From contig LKPX01000009.1 of NCBI GenBank assembly GCA_001443525.1, positions 1 to 64,000 on the forward strand: a stretch of DNA of 64,000 bases, read 5' to 3'. A program made the position numbers and the translations under genes. The notes beneath the pieces were generated by a model, which was given only the letters and a program-made list of their open reading frames with translations, was not told the origin of the DNA and did no database searches. Shown here piece by piece: positions 17,198 through 26,189 of the stretch (position 1 is its first letter; every line of letters starts with the position of its first letter). The DNA is from Desulfobacteraceae bacterium RAAP-1 (GTDB lineage: Bacteria > Desulfobacterota > Desulfobacteria > Desulfobacterales > Desulfatirhabdiaceae).

Positions 17198-18447
17198 ATC
17201 CACCACCTGTACTGGGGATGATTCTCAAAGGATATCCCAGAATTTCTGAAACGTTCATCTCCAACGAGATACTGCTGCTGGAAGCACTGGGTCTTCACAT
17301 CCATATCATTTCGATGCGGCAGCCCAGAGAAACTTTTTCTCACAGCAGCATCCGTCAGATTCAGGCCAGCGTCGATTATCTGCCTGAGACACTGCTCTCT
17401 TCTTCTCTGTTGACCCTGCTGTCGTGCAACCTGCAACTGGCGACACGACACCCCAAGCCCTACGCAGCCGCATTGCAAGCAGCTCTGCGGAGATTTCAGC
17501 GCACCCGAAAATCGGCAACATTCAAGCATCTGTTTCAGGCGGGCTATCTGGTGAACAAAATTCTTCCCGGAAGCGGCATTACTCATTTTCATGCGCATTT
17601 CGCCCATTCACCTACTTCCGTAGCATTCTACGCCAGCCTTCTGAGTGGTATTCCGTTCAGTTTTACAGCTCATGCCAAGGATATTTATACATCACATCCG
17701 GAACAGCTCCGGGAAAAAATACGCCACGCCAAATTTATTGTTACCTGCACCGAATACAACCGCAGGTATCTTGCCGGTCTTACAGACGGCCCCAAACCGT
17801 CCATTTATCGGATATATCATGGGATTGACACCCGTCTTTTCTCCGGATGGCCCGAAAACAATCATCCCACACCGCCGTACCGGATTCTGACCGTATCCCG
17901 ACTTACCGCCAAAAAAGGACTTTCCACAGTATTCAAGGCATTGGGAATACTTCGAGATCGGGGCATATCGTTTCGCCATACCCTTATCGGTGATGGCGAT
18001 GACAGGGAATCGCTCTGGCGTCTGGTACAGGAGCTGCATCTGGAACATATGACGCAGTGGCCGGGAACGCAACCTCATGAAGCCGTGATTCAGCAGTTCC
18101 GCAATGCCGATGTTTTTGTTCTGGGGTGTGAAATTGCCGCCAACGGAGACCGGGACGGAATTCCAAATGTCTGTGTGGAAAGCATGGCGATGGGGGTTCC
18201 GGTTGCCGCCACCAGCATTTCCGCCATTCCCGAGCTGATCGAAAACAACAAAACCGGTCTGCTGGTGGAACCCGGAAATCCCGCCGCGCTGGCGGACGCC
18301 ATGCTCCGCCTGCTGACGGACCGCGATCTGAGAGAACACATCATTCCGGCGGCGGCGCTTCGGGTTCGCGAAAAATTTGATAACCGCCGTCTGATTCAGG
18401 CATTGGCGGAACTGTACCGAACGGCACTGTACGCAAAAGGCAACTGA
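17194..18447 (+). CDS. Glycosyltransferase family 4 protein
   Basis: A 417-residue GT-B glycosyltransferase. The N-terminus carries ILKGYPRISETFISNEI, a sequence common in colanic-acid/exopolysaccharide transferases of the WcaL/AmsK type. HFHAHFAHSPTSVA is also typical of that group. The C-terminal half has ILTVSRLTAKKGLSTVFKAL and the retaining GT4 motif PNVCVESMAMGVPVAATSISAIPE (quoted in part; about residues 326-349). The GTG start overlaps the previous stop as GTGA, with AGGA upstream. It probably adds a sugar to an envelope or secreted polysaccharide; donor and acceptor are not known. Confidence 0.9.
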   Translation: MNPPPVLGMILKGYPRISETFISNEILLLEALGLHIHIISMRQPRETFSHSSIRQIQASVDYLPETLLSSSLLTLLSCNLQLATRHPKPYAAALQAALRRFQRTRKSATFKHLFQAGYLVNKILPGSGITHFHAHFAHSPTSVAFYASLLSGIPFSFTAHAKDIYTSHPEQLREKIRHAKFIVTCTEYNRRYLAGLTDGPKPSIYRIYHGIDTRLFSGWPENNHPTPPYRILTVSRLTAKKGLSTVFKALGILRDRGISFRHTLIGDGDDRESLWRLVQELHLEHMTQWPGTQPHEAVIQQFRNADVFVLGCEIAANGDRDGIPNVCVESMAMGVPVAATSISAIPELIENNKTGLLVEPGNPAALADAMLRLLTDRDLREHIIPAAALRVREKFDNRRLIQALAELYRTALYAKGN

Positions 18448-18451
18448 CGGG

Positions 18452-19564
18452 ATGATGCCCGTCATCGCATATTATACGCCGTTCAAACCGCTGGGGTTTC
18501 ATCGCCCTTCCGGAGATCTGACCATTGCCACCGGCCTCCGGGATCACCTGCTGGATGCGGAATTCCGGATACTCTACCCCAGCCGCCTGAGAGCCCGGTG
18601 GATATACTGGAAGCCCTGGCTGTGGGCAGTCATCCTACGAGACAGGCAACGCGGCCTTCATCTGAAACCCCGCCCGGATATCTGGCTTACCTATCATACC
18701 TACTACAAAGCACCGGATGTGCTGGGGCCCTGGATATCCCGAAAGCTGAACATTCCTTACGTCATATTTCAGGGAATTTATTCAACTAAACCCAGGAAAA
18801 GCTGGAAGACTCTGGCCGGGTTCATGCTGAACCGAAAAGCCTTGCTTCAGGCGCGGCACGTATTCACCAACCGCAGGGAAGATATGACCAATCTGCAGCG
18901 CCTGATTCCGGATGAAAGACTTACCTACATTGCGCCGGGCATTGTCCCCGATCAGTTCACCTTTGATGCCAGCGCCAGGAAATACCTGCGCGATTGCTGG
19001 AACGTCGTGGAGCCGGATCCGGTGATCCTGTCCGCCGCCATGTTCCGCTCCGGCGTCAAGAGTGATGGGCTGTCATGGCTTATCGAAACCTGCATCACAC
19101 TGCATCAGCAAGGGAAAAGATTCCATCTTGTCATCGCGGGAGACGGCCGACAGAAGCAGCGTCTGCAATCCCTATCCGAAAGGCTGCCAGCGGACCGCAT
19201 TCATTTTATCGGGAAAATTCCCCGACTTGAGATGTACCGGATATACAGCGCATCCGATATTTTCGCATTTCCGGGGATTCGGGAAACATTAGGAATGGTA
19301 TATCTGGAAGCCCAGTCTTGCGGACTTCCCGTTGTAGCGTTTGAGAACGGCGGCATACCGGAAGTGGTTCAAAACGGCGCTACCGGACTTTTGACACCGC
19401 CTTTTGAATATCAGGCATATGTCGATGCCCTGCGGCGTCTGATGGAAGCCCCCCTGCTGCGCAGAAACATGGGCGCCACCGGACAAAACTATGTCCGGAC
19501 AGCGCACAATATTCAGCACAATTATCAGCGGGTTCAAACGGTGTTACAGCATCTTGTATTATAA
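18452..19564 (+). CDS. Glycosyltransferase family 4 protein
   Basis: A 370-residue GT-B glycosyltransferase beginning four bases after the previous one. The N-terminal acceptor domain includes YYTPFKPLGFHRPSGD. The C-terminal donor domain shows ILSAAMFRSGVKSDGL, HLVIAGDGRQKQRLQ, HFIGKIPRLEMYRIYSASD and the retaining signature ETLGMVYLEAQSCGLPVVA (about residues 277-295). It likely works in sequence with the two upstream transferases on one glycan. Either ATG (18452 or 18455) could be used. The gene converges with the ferredoxin gene, whose stop lies 13 bases away. Confidence 0.9.
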   Translation: MMPVIAYYTPFKPLGFHRPSGDLTIATGLRDHLLDAEFRILYPSRLRARWIYWKPWLWAVILRDRQRGLHLKPRPDIWLTYHTYYKAPDVLGPWISRKLNIPYVIFQGIYSTKPRKSWKTLAGFMLNRKALLQARHVFTNRREDMTNLQRLIPDERLTYIAPGIVPDQFTFDASARKYLRDCWNVVEPDPVILSAAMFRSGVKSDGLSWLIETCITLHQQGKRFHLVIAGDGRQKQRLQSLSERLPADRIHFIGKIPRLEMYRIYSASDIFAFPGIRETLGMVYLEAQSCGLPVVAFENGGIPEVVQNGATGLLTPPFEYQAYVDALRRLMEAPLLRRNMGATGQNYVRTAHNIQHNYQRVQTVLQHLVL

Positions 19565-19577
19565 GATCAAGCTATTA

Positions 19578-20090
19578 CTACAGCCATCTTTTTTTGCCGA
19601 TGACTGATTTTACATAGTCCTGACGAGTTTTCCGGGTGCCTGTATTCGGTCCTTTGAATGTCAGCGCATGCGTCGTACATGCAGTCACACATGCGGGCAA
19701 ATCTTCCGCGTCAATTCTGCTGCGGCAATAATCGCATTTCAAAACTTTTCCGCTTAAGGCATCCCATTGTGGAACATGCCACGGACAGGCATCCACACAC
19801 GCTTTACACCCGATACAGAGTTGCGTTTCCACAAAAACGATACCGTCTTTTTCTCGTTTCTGTATGGCGCCGGTCGGGCAGGCCGCCATACACCACGGCG
19901 ACTCACAATGAAAACAGGCTCTGAAGGCCGAAAGCATCCGGATATTGCCATCTTCACAAACCGGTTCTGTGGTGATCAACAATCCCATTTTAACATCCGG
20001 AGAGGTCTGATGGGCCGCCTGACAGTGAACTTCGCATGCTTTACAGGCGATACAGCGTCTTGGATCGAATTGAATATTAAAATTGCTCAT
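19578..20090 (-). CDS. Four-[4Fe-4S]-cluster ferredoxin subunit (DmsB/HycB/NrfC type)
   Basis: A 170-residue iron-sulfur electron-transfer protein. Four cysteine groups are visible in order: CIACKACEVHC, then CFHCESPWCMAAC, then CIGCKACVDACP, and CDYC with CVTAC after an 11-residue loop. This is the four-cubane pattern of DmsB-like subunits that wire molybdopterin oxidoreductases or hydrogenases to quinone. No catalytic partner is encoded next to it, so its partner is unknown. No signal peptide or Tat motif is present. The start at 20090 gives MSNFNIQFDPRRCIAC; a longer frame to 20123 adds a doubtful leader. Confidence 0.88.
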   Translation of the reverse strand: MSNFNIQFDPRRCIACKACEVHCQAAHQTSPDVKMGLLITTEPVCEDGNIRMLSAFRACFHCESPWCMAACPTGAIQKREKDGIVFVETQLCIGCKACVDACPWHVPQWDALSGKVLKCDYCRSRIDAEDLPACVTACTTHALTFKGPNTGTRKTRQDYVKSVIGKKRWL

Positions 20091-20271
20091 CTGGATTCCG
20101 TTTTGCGTTGATTGAAAATTCAACTGGTTGAGAGTTCAATGGGCGTTTCGCCTGACCATCGCAATTACAGCGTTTATTCTTTTCAATTGACAGCTACACC
20201 AAATGTTCCACATATAAAACTGATGACGTTGTGTCAAGGGTTCTTTTGCTTCCGGAAAGCAATTATGAAAA

Positions 20272-20991
20272 TCAATCGCCTTTTCGGGGGAAAAGCACAT
20301 GACGCAGCCATTTCAGCATCGTATTATCCTGTAGCAACGCCTGATCCCAGGCATCGAGTTCGGCAGACCAGCCAGCATGGACGGCGAATCCATCGCGACG
20401 GGTACGTTTCTCTGCCTCGACATCCAGTAACTTAACGACACGCGCCGGATTTCCGGCGACAATGACATTGTCCGGAACCGGTTTCACCACAACGGAACCC
20501 GCCGCCACAATGCTGTTGCGACCAATAGAAACGCCTTTGCAGATCATCGCCCGGTCGCCGATCCAGACATTGTCGGAAATACACACCGGAACAGCCCTCC
20601 CAAAAGCGATACGGTCGTAGATTCCATGCCAGTCTGCATCGGTGATATAAACACCGCTGGCCATCATACAACTGTCGCCAATCACGATATCAGCGCCGGA
20701 ACTGATGCGAACGCCGGGACAGATCAGCGCGTAATCGCCGATAACAATCCGGCCGCCACCCTCCTGCACCGGCCACACCGAAAACCGGATTTTCTGATCC
20801 CGTGTGGCGATAACGGTCGCATGATCTCCAAGTTCGATCGGCCCGCCGAAAAGTTCGACATTCCAGGGCTGCATAAAGGTGTGACCCCGCCCGAACCGCT
20901 CGAAATGCGGACCGAGAAAATGCCGTGCGTAACGGTTCTCGAATCTCAGATATGCTTTTTTGAGCCAGAAAGGACGATGATCTCTCCGCAT
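20272..20991 (-). CDS. Left-handed beta-helix (hexapeptide-repeat) acyltransferase
   Basis: A 239-residue member of the hexapeptide transferase superfamily. A series of imperfect [LIV]-G-X4 repeats runs from about residue 65 to 195 (for example IVIGDYALICPGVRISSGAD, then WIGDRAMICKGVSIGRNSIV). The typical closing segment VVKPVPDNVIVAGNPARVVK follows. The DADWHG segment could carry the catalytic histidine, as in maltose/galactoside O-acetyltransferases. It likely acetylates a sugar on an envelope or exported molecule; the acceptor is unknown. The frame continues one codon upstream to a TTG, but ATG at 20991 is preferred. It follows the toroid-fold gene by six bases in the same operon. Confidence 0.85.
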   Translation of the reverse strand: MRRDHRPFWLKKAYLRFENRYARHFLGPHFERFGRGHTFMQPWNVELFGGPIELGDHATVIATRDQKIRFSVWPVQEGGGRIVIGDYALICPGVRISSGADIVIGDSCMMASGVYITDADWHGIYDRIAFGRAVPVCISDNVWIGDRAMICKGVSIGRNSIVAAGSVVVKPVPDNVIVAGNPARVVKLLDVEAEKRTRRDGFAVHAGWSAELDAWDQALLQDNTMLKWLRHVLFPRKGD

Positions 20992-20997
20992 CAAACA

Positions 20998-22089
20998 TTA
21001 TCCATGGCGATACCGGGTTGTTTGTAAAAACGGCGCCGGACTGGTTGAAAAATCAAATCCGTTCTTTCCCCAGGCATCGTGATGGAACAGACAGGCTGCC
21101 GGCGTCAGTTGGTATAAAGCGTCCGCAGCCATCAGCGCCACGGCGTTTGTCCAGGTAATCTTGTCTTCCGGCCATATCGTCATATCCGGATAGGTATGAC
21201 CGCACCAGTAGGAACCATCGTCATAGCGCTTGTCGCTGATCCATGAAAAGACAATCGCCGCCAGGCGATGGTTTCCCATAGCGCACAAGGACAGACAGAG
21301 CTCAGAGGTCTCGGCGATGGTGATCCATGGATGATCTGAAACGCAGCGAACCCCTTGGTCTTCTACAATGAATTTTTTCCAGAACCTGTCCAGACGCTGC
21401 CTGGCGTCATAACCGACCATAGCGCCGGAAAGCACCGGATAAAACCAGTCCATCGCATATCGGGACTTGGTCATATTAAAATGATGGGGCTTATGACAGA
21501 TGGCGTCCTGAAGCTGCTTCAGGGCTGTTTCCCATGCGTATGGTACAGGCGTTTTCAGAATCTTCCCGATTTCCAGCGCGCACTTGATACTCATAAACAC
21601 GGAGCTGGAACCGGTTAAAAGCGCCATAGGATCCACACGACCATCCGGACTGACCGCCCAGTATATCTCTCCTCCCGGCGCCTGGAGGCTCACGGCAAAG
21701 TTGATCGCGGACTGAATCACCGGCCAGAAACGCCGCAGCACCCCGATATCCCGTGTAACCAGATAATGATGGAACAAACCGACACTGATATAGGAAGACT
21801 GGTTGGAATCCTGAGTTTTGTCTTCCGGAACGCCCTTGCGATATGCCGCATACCAGCTTCCATTTTCGAGCTGATTTTCCGCCATCCATTCAAAAGCCTT
21901 CCGGGCTTCGGTCACATAGCCGCCGATGGTCAGCCCCATTGCAGACTCCACATGATCCCAGGGATCGGTTTTGTCGGTAAGGCTCCACGGAATCTCACCG
22001 GTAGGCAACTGGGTATCCGCAATCAGCCCCGCTACGGAAGCAATGTCAATGGATGCGTGTTCAACCGCTCTGAATCTATCTTGTATCAT
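20998..22089 (-). CDS. Alpha/alpha-toroid (six-hairpin/prenyltransferase-like) protein
   Basis: A 363-residue, mostly helical protein with repeating hydrophobic-aromatic segments such as LPTGEIPWSLTDKTDPWDHV, AFEWMAENQLENGSWY and ISDKRYDDGSYWCGHTYP. The repeated N-G-S-W/Y turns suggest an (alpha/alpha) barrel, as in six-hairpin glycosidases and squalene/prenyltransferase-like folds. Acidic residues near DPWDH could be catalytic if it is a glycosidase. The specific function is not assigned. The start at 22089 has AGG in front; a longer open frame to 22218 overlaps the RNase gene and is rejected. Close coupling to the hexapeptide acyltransferase suggests sugar-related metabolism. Confidence 0.65.
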   Translation of the reverse strand: MIQDRFRAVEHASIDIASVAGLIADTQLPTGEIPWSLTDKTDPWDHVESAMGLTIGGYVTEARKAFEWMAENQLENGSWYAAYRKGVPEDKTQDSNQSSYISVGLFHHYLVTRDIGVLRRFWPVIQSAINFAVSLQAPGGEIYWAVSPDGRVDPMALLTGSSSVFMSIKCALEIGKILKTPVPYAWETALKQLQDAICHKPHHFNMTKSRYAMDWFYPVLSGAMVGYDARQRLDRFWKKFIVEDQGVRCVSDHPWITIAETSELCLSLCAMGNHRLAAIVFSWISDKRYDDGSYWCGHTYPDMTIWPEDKITWTNAVALMAADALYQLTPAACLFHHDAWGKNGFDFSTSPAPFLQTTRYRHG

Positions 22090-22106
22090 AACGAACCTGT
22101 AAAAAA

Positions 22107-24101
22107 TCAACTCATGAATACAGACAGCACGTCTTTTCGGGCGTTGACATGCTGAATCGTCACCTGTATCTGTGTTTCGGGTTTTAATTCCATCTTGCTG
22201 CCCATAGCCAGATCGCATTCGATCATATATTCCGTCAACAGCACCTGGTAAGCGTTTCGCCGTTTTCCCAGAACAATGGCGTCTTCTTTCTGGCCGATAC
22301 GGGATTCGAGATATTTAAAAATCCAGTATCGGGTGCGCTGATACTGCATCCGGGACACTTTCTGCATCGGTTCCTGAAGCTGCTGAATGATCTGTCGGAT
22401 TTCATCCGTACTGTAAGGAACTTCCTGACCAAGAATAGCGCGAATCTGGCGCTGAGTCACCAGATCGTAGTATTTACGGATAGGAGACGTCGCCGTGACA
22501 TAGGCATCCAGCCCCAACCCGGAATGACGCTCTGCCTGGTGAAACAGCATAAAGCGGCTCAACAGGCGCCGCTGCATGTAATTCTGGAACAGCGTTCCAT
22601 CGCTGCCTTTGTACAGACGATCCCGAGGACCTGGCTGCGCCCTGAATATTGCAGAGGTTCCGCGTTCAGACAGAAACCTGGCCATCAGCCAGTTGGCCAG
22701 GATCATGACTTCTGTCACCATCATCCGTCCGGGACTTTCCCGGTTGATCCGGTTGACCGTGATGTCTCCGTTATCGTTGACCCAGACATTAATATCCGGA
22801 AGCATGATCTGCACAGCGCCGTTCCCCAGTCTTTTCTGACGAAATCGCGCCGCAATATCGCAGAGCCGGATAATTTCATGACTGCTGTCCGCCATCATAT
22901 TCACATCATAATAAGTCAACTGCCGCTGCACCCGTATCCAGCTTGGAACGACTTCATAGTCCAGGACGTTCGCAGCACTGTCGAGGCGTATCAGGATGCT
23001 GATTGCGGGACGGATTTCACCGGCTTTAAGGCTGCATAATCCTTCCGCCAGACAGGACGGCAACATGGAAATCTTTTTATCCGGCATGTAGATGGAACTG
23101 GCCCGGAGTCTGGCTTCCTGATCCACGAAATCGTTTTTCTTCACAAAATACCCCACATCCACGATATGAACGCCTACACAGCAGGCGTCGCCATAATCCT
23201 CGAAACTAATGGCGTCATCATAATCGAGGGTGGACTGGCCATCGACAGTCATCAGAGGCAAATCCGTCAGGTCTTTGCGAGCAGAAACATCCAAGGTAAA
23301 AGAAGTGCCGGCCGCGATCATTTTATTGGCATGGGCCTCAGTTTCCGGTGCAAATTCCTGGGGAATATCCTGACGGATCAGTTCAATATTTTCATTCGAG
23401 GTAAAAATCCCAAGATTCACAAAGAGCGGGAACAATGCTTCCGTGTCATCGACGCCCGCCTTGGCGAGAATCTCTCTGGCTTCATCAGCACTGGGGCTTT
23501 CTTTATCGAAGAGATAGTAAGATTTGAGGATAGACAGGCAGGCGGATGTATCTTCCGCCCATTCGGAATTGGCGGGCTGGCAGGAAAGCCAGTCTTTGAG
23601 ACATGCAGAGAAGTTTTCAATCCGCATGGCCTTGCGAATAGCTTCCTGCTCCTGAGCGATATTGCGATTGACCTGTTCTTCTGAAATCGGGAAAAATCGA
23701 TTCTGATCGAACTTGAAATAGAGCCGATTCTGAAAAAAAGCGCGCACCACCGCGGACTCGTGATCGGATGTAACAGCATTTGAAAAGCAGAATTCCGTCA
23801 TGGTGGGCAGATCAATCCACTCCTGTTCGGTATTGAGAACCTCCCAAAGCTCCCGGATATCGATCTGTTGCATCAACTGTTTCCGGAAACCGGCTATTTC
23901 CCGAAGCGCATCGACCATTTTGATGCGCCCCATGGACAAATCAAGTACCGTCCGGCTTTTATGAGACAGCCGGTTCAGCGGCAAACTGACCTCGCGGTTA
24001 TTTTCGGTCAGAAGCTTCAGCCGCTGATTTCTGACTTCCTGCACCACCGCGCATAATATCTTCTGGTGATCAATGAACTCAACGATATTTCCTTGTTCCA
24101 T
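22107..24101 (-). CDS. RNase II/RNase R-family exoribonuclease (RNB domain)
   Basis: A 664-residue 3'-5' exoribonuclease. An N-terminal RNA-binding-like region (about 1-240) precedes the RNB catalytic domain. That domain begins at DLPLMTVDGQSTLDYDDAIS (about residues 275-294), which holds the clustered metal-binding aspartates. HIVDVGYFV, the ASSIYMPDKKISMLP segment and YVTATSPIRKYYDLVTQRQI are further RNB signatures. A short S1-like tail closes the protein. The layout resembles the shorter RNB proteins of Desulfobacterota and cyanobacteria more than full RNase R. It runs leftward 17 bases before the toroid gene. Confidence 0.9.
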   Translation of the reverse strand: MEQGNIVEFIDHQKILCAVVQEVRNQRLKLLTENNREVSLPLNRLSHKSRTVLDLSMGRIKMVDALREIAGFRKQLMQQIDIRELWEVLNTEQEWIDLPTMTEFCFSNAVTSDHESAVVRAFFQNRLYFKFDQNRFFPISEEQVNRNIAQEQEAIRKAMRIENFSACLKDWLSCQPANSEWAEDTSACLSILKSYYLFDKESPSADEAREILAKAGVDDTEALFPLFVNLGIFTSNENIELIRQDIPQEFAPETEAHANKMIAAGTSFTLDVSARKDLTDLPLMTVDGQSTLDYDDAISFEDYGDACCVGVHIVDVGYFVKKNDFVDQEARLRASSIYMPDKKISMLPSCLAEGLCSLKAGEIRPAISILIRLDSAANVLDYEVVPSWIRVQRQLTYYDVNMMADSSHEIIRLCDIAARFRQKRLGNGAVQIMLPDINVWVNDNGDITVNRINRESPGRMMVTEVMILANWLMARFLSERGTSAIFRAQPGPRDRLYKGSDGTLFQNYMQRRLLSRFMLFHQAERHSGLGLDAYVTATSPIRKYYDLVTQRQIRAILGQEVPYSTDEIRQIIQQLQEPMQKVSRMQYQRTRYWIFKYLESRIGQKEDAIVLGKRRNAYQVLLTEYMIECDLAMGSKMELKPETQIQVTIQHVNARKDVLSVFMS

Positions 24102-24203
24102 AACTGGTTATCATACCAACCAGATGAATGAAAGTCAACGCGGGGGATTGATGAATGCGGATACAAAAACTCGAAAATAGTATCGAATACTCTCAGCAAA
24201 AGT

Positions 24204-26189
24204 TCAAAACGCCTCCGGCAGAACAACCGAAAACAAACTGCCTTTACCAGGTTCGCTCAGCACCTGTATATCACCGTTATGTTCCTTTACGATGCCGTAA
24301 CTGACGGAAAGCCCAAGACCCGTACCCTGCCCCGTGGGTTTGGTGGTAAAAAACGGATCGAATATCCGGGGCAGAATCTGAGGTGCAATGCCTGCACCAC
24401 TGTCTTTTACCCGAATGACGACCTGACGGCGCCGGACATCGTGTTCGGTCGAAATGGCAATGCGCCCTGTTTTTAAAATCGCCTGCCGGGCATTCATGAC
24501 CAGATTCATCACCACCTGCTTGAGCTTCTCGGCATCCCCCAGAACCCGCGGCAGCAATGGTTCATACTGAACCTGTATCTCGACGCCGGAAACCTCAAAC
24601 TGATGCGCCACCACCATCACGACCTGATCGATGGCGCTGTTGACATCCACATGGGCTTTTCGGGTCTCTGTTTTACGGGCAAAATTCAACAGCGCCTCGA
24701 CAACCGTTTTACAGTTTCGGGTATGCTTTTCAATGGTTTTTAAATCTTCGAATTTCTGGGAACCTTCCGGTTCCTCCCGAAGCATGAGCTGGGTAAACCC
24801 CAGAATCAGCCCCAGAGGGTTGTTGACTTCATGCGCCACACCCGCGGAAAGCTGCCCTAATGACGCCAGTTTATCCGCCTGCAGAAGCTGTAATTCCATG
24901 TTCCGGCGATGTGTGACATCCTTAATAATACCCTCGCATATCGCTACGGCGCCATCGGAATTTCCCTGGCAGGATACGCTGATCAGCGCCTGACGTTCAT
25001 TGCCGGCTCTGGTTTTCAAAATAAATTCCCTGTCCCGGACAAACCCCACGGATATCAGCTCCTGCTGAATCCGCACAAAGTCGTCCGGAAGCGAAAAAAT
25101 ATCCGAGAAACGCCATGATGTCAGAAGGCTCTGTTTGTCGCTGAATTCCAGCATCGTAATTCCGGTCTGATTGACATCCACAAACGCCCCCTGAATATTG
25201 GCCGCAAACACCATATCCATTGAACCCTCGAAAATTCTGCGATATTTTTTTTCCGATATTTCAATGGCCTCTCTGGAGTCTTCCAGTTTTGAAATGGTCT
25301 GTTTCAAAGACTGCGTCATGGCTTCGAAAGATTCAGACAACGCCTGAATCTCGTCTCCGGAAACAGTCCGATATATCCAGCACGTTTTGCAGACATCCCC
25401 CTTTTCGGCGTATTCCCCTTCCTTGCAGGTGGGGCACAGCGTCCCCTCCATATACCAGCATCGCTGCTGAAGCTCTCCATACGCCGGACAGCGCTCGTTG
25501 GAACATCGCATCAAATCCCAACAGTGTTTTTTGAGCGCCGGCGCCGTAACAACATTCAGATCGCCTTTCATGATCTGTTCCGAAGCGCGATGCAGATTCA
25601 GGACTCTCCGGATGACCTGATTGGCAAACCCGGCGCCCGCAAGGCAGGCAATGACGATGGAACAGCCGATCAAAACCCCGATGGTCCACAGAAGGCTGTG
25701 AATCGTGCGGTTGATTTTTGTCTTTGAAAGCCCGATGTGAACAGCCCCTATAGGCAATCCGTCGATCTGGATCGGCACCGCAATGTCATAAATCAGTTCC
25801 TTACCGGTATCCAGATATTGGATACTGGATGTTCGGCCTTTGGCGATCGGATTGACGGTTCTGAGCGCCACCGGAAAACCGTTATGAAATGTGTGGGATA
25901 AAACCTGTCCGTGCTGATTCAAGATAAACGCGTATGAGATATCGCGGCTTGATTGAACAACCCGATCTATCATCTCCTTGAGATAGAGAAAATCCATTCC
26001 CAGAACGACATCCTGACTTCGGGCCGCCAGCATCAATGCCATGGAAACGCCCTTGTTCAAAGATTCATGGAGCAGCGCCTTCTCCACCATGATGCGAACC
26101 GGAATGGCAATCAAAACCCCCGTCAGTAAAACGACGGCGATGATACCGCAATAGATTTTCCCGCGGATCCCTGGCTTCATCATGGTCAT
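24204..26189 (-). CDS. Membrane sensor histidine kinase with cysteine-rich insert and PAS domain
   Basis: A 661-residue sensor kinase. A first membrane segment (about 11-33), a periplasmic sensing region and a second membrane segment (about 168-190) are followed by a HAMP-like region. A cysteine-rich stretch comes next (about 218-272, about ten cysteines in CWDLMRC, CPAYG, CPTC, CKTCW patterns), then a PAS domain (about 310-430). The HisKA phospho-acceptor is in GVAHEVNNPLGLILGF (His near 452). The HATPase boxes are NLVMNARQAI, DSGAGI and GTGLGLS. The start ATG overlaps the stop of the PhnD-like gene (ATGA), so that lipoprotein is probably its periplasmic input. No response regulator is adjacent. 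Confidence 0.9.
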   Translation of the reverse strand: MTMMKPGIRGKIYCGIIAVVLLTGVLIAIPVRIMVEKALLHESLNKGVSMALMLAARSQDVVLGMDFLYLKEMIDRVVQSSRDISYAFILNQHGQVLSHTFHNGFPVALRTVNPIAKGRTSSIQYLDTGKELIYDIAVPIQIDGLPIGAVHIGLSKTKINRTIHSLLWTIGVLIGCSIVIACLAGAGFANQVIRRVLNLHRASEQIMKGDLNVVTAPALKKHCWDLMRCSNERCPAYGELQQRCWYMEGTLCPTCKEGEYAEKGDVCKTCWIYRTVSGDEIQALSESFEAMTQSLKQTISKLEDSREAIEISEKKYRRIFEGSMDMVFAANIQGAFVDVNQTGITMLEFSDKQSLLTSWRFSDIFSLPDDFVRIQQELISVGFVRDREFILKTRAGNERQALISVSCQGNSDGAVAICEGIIKDVTHRRNMELQLLQADKLASLGQLSAGVAHEVNNPLGLILGFTQLMLREEPEGSQKFEDLKTIEKHTRNCKTVVEALLNFARKTETRKAHVDVNSAIDQVVMVVAHQFEVSGVEIQVQYEPLLPRVLGDAEKLKQVVMNLVMNARQAILKTGRIAISTEHDVRRRQVVIRVKDSGAGIAPQILPRIFDPFFTTKPTGQGTGLGLSVSYGIVKEHNGDIQVLSEPGKGSLFSVVLPEAF

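Noticed and set aside
17692-18465. A 257-codon minus-strand frame
   Set aside because: Antisense to a glycosyltransferase with conserved GT4 motifs; composition typical of a shadow frame.
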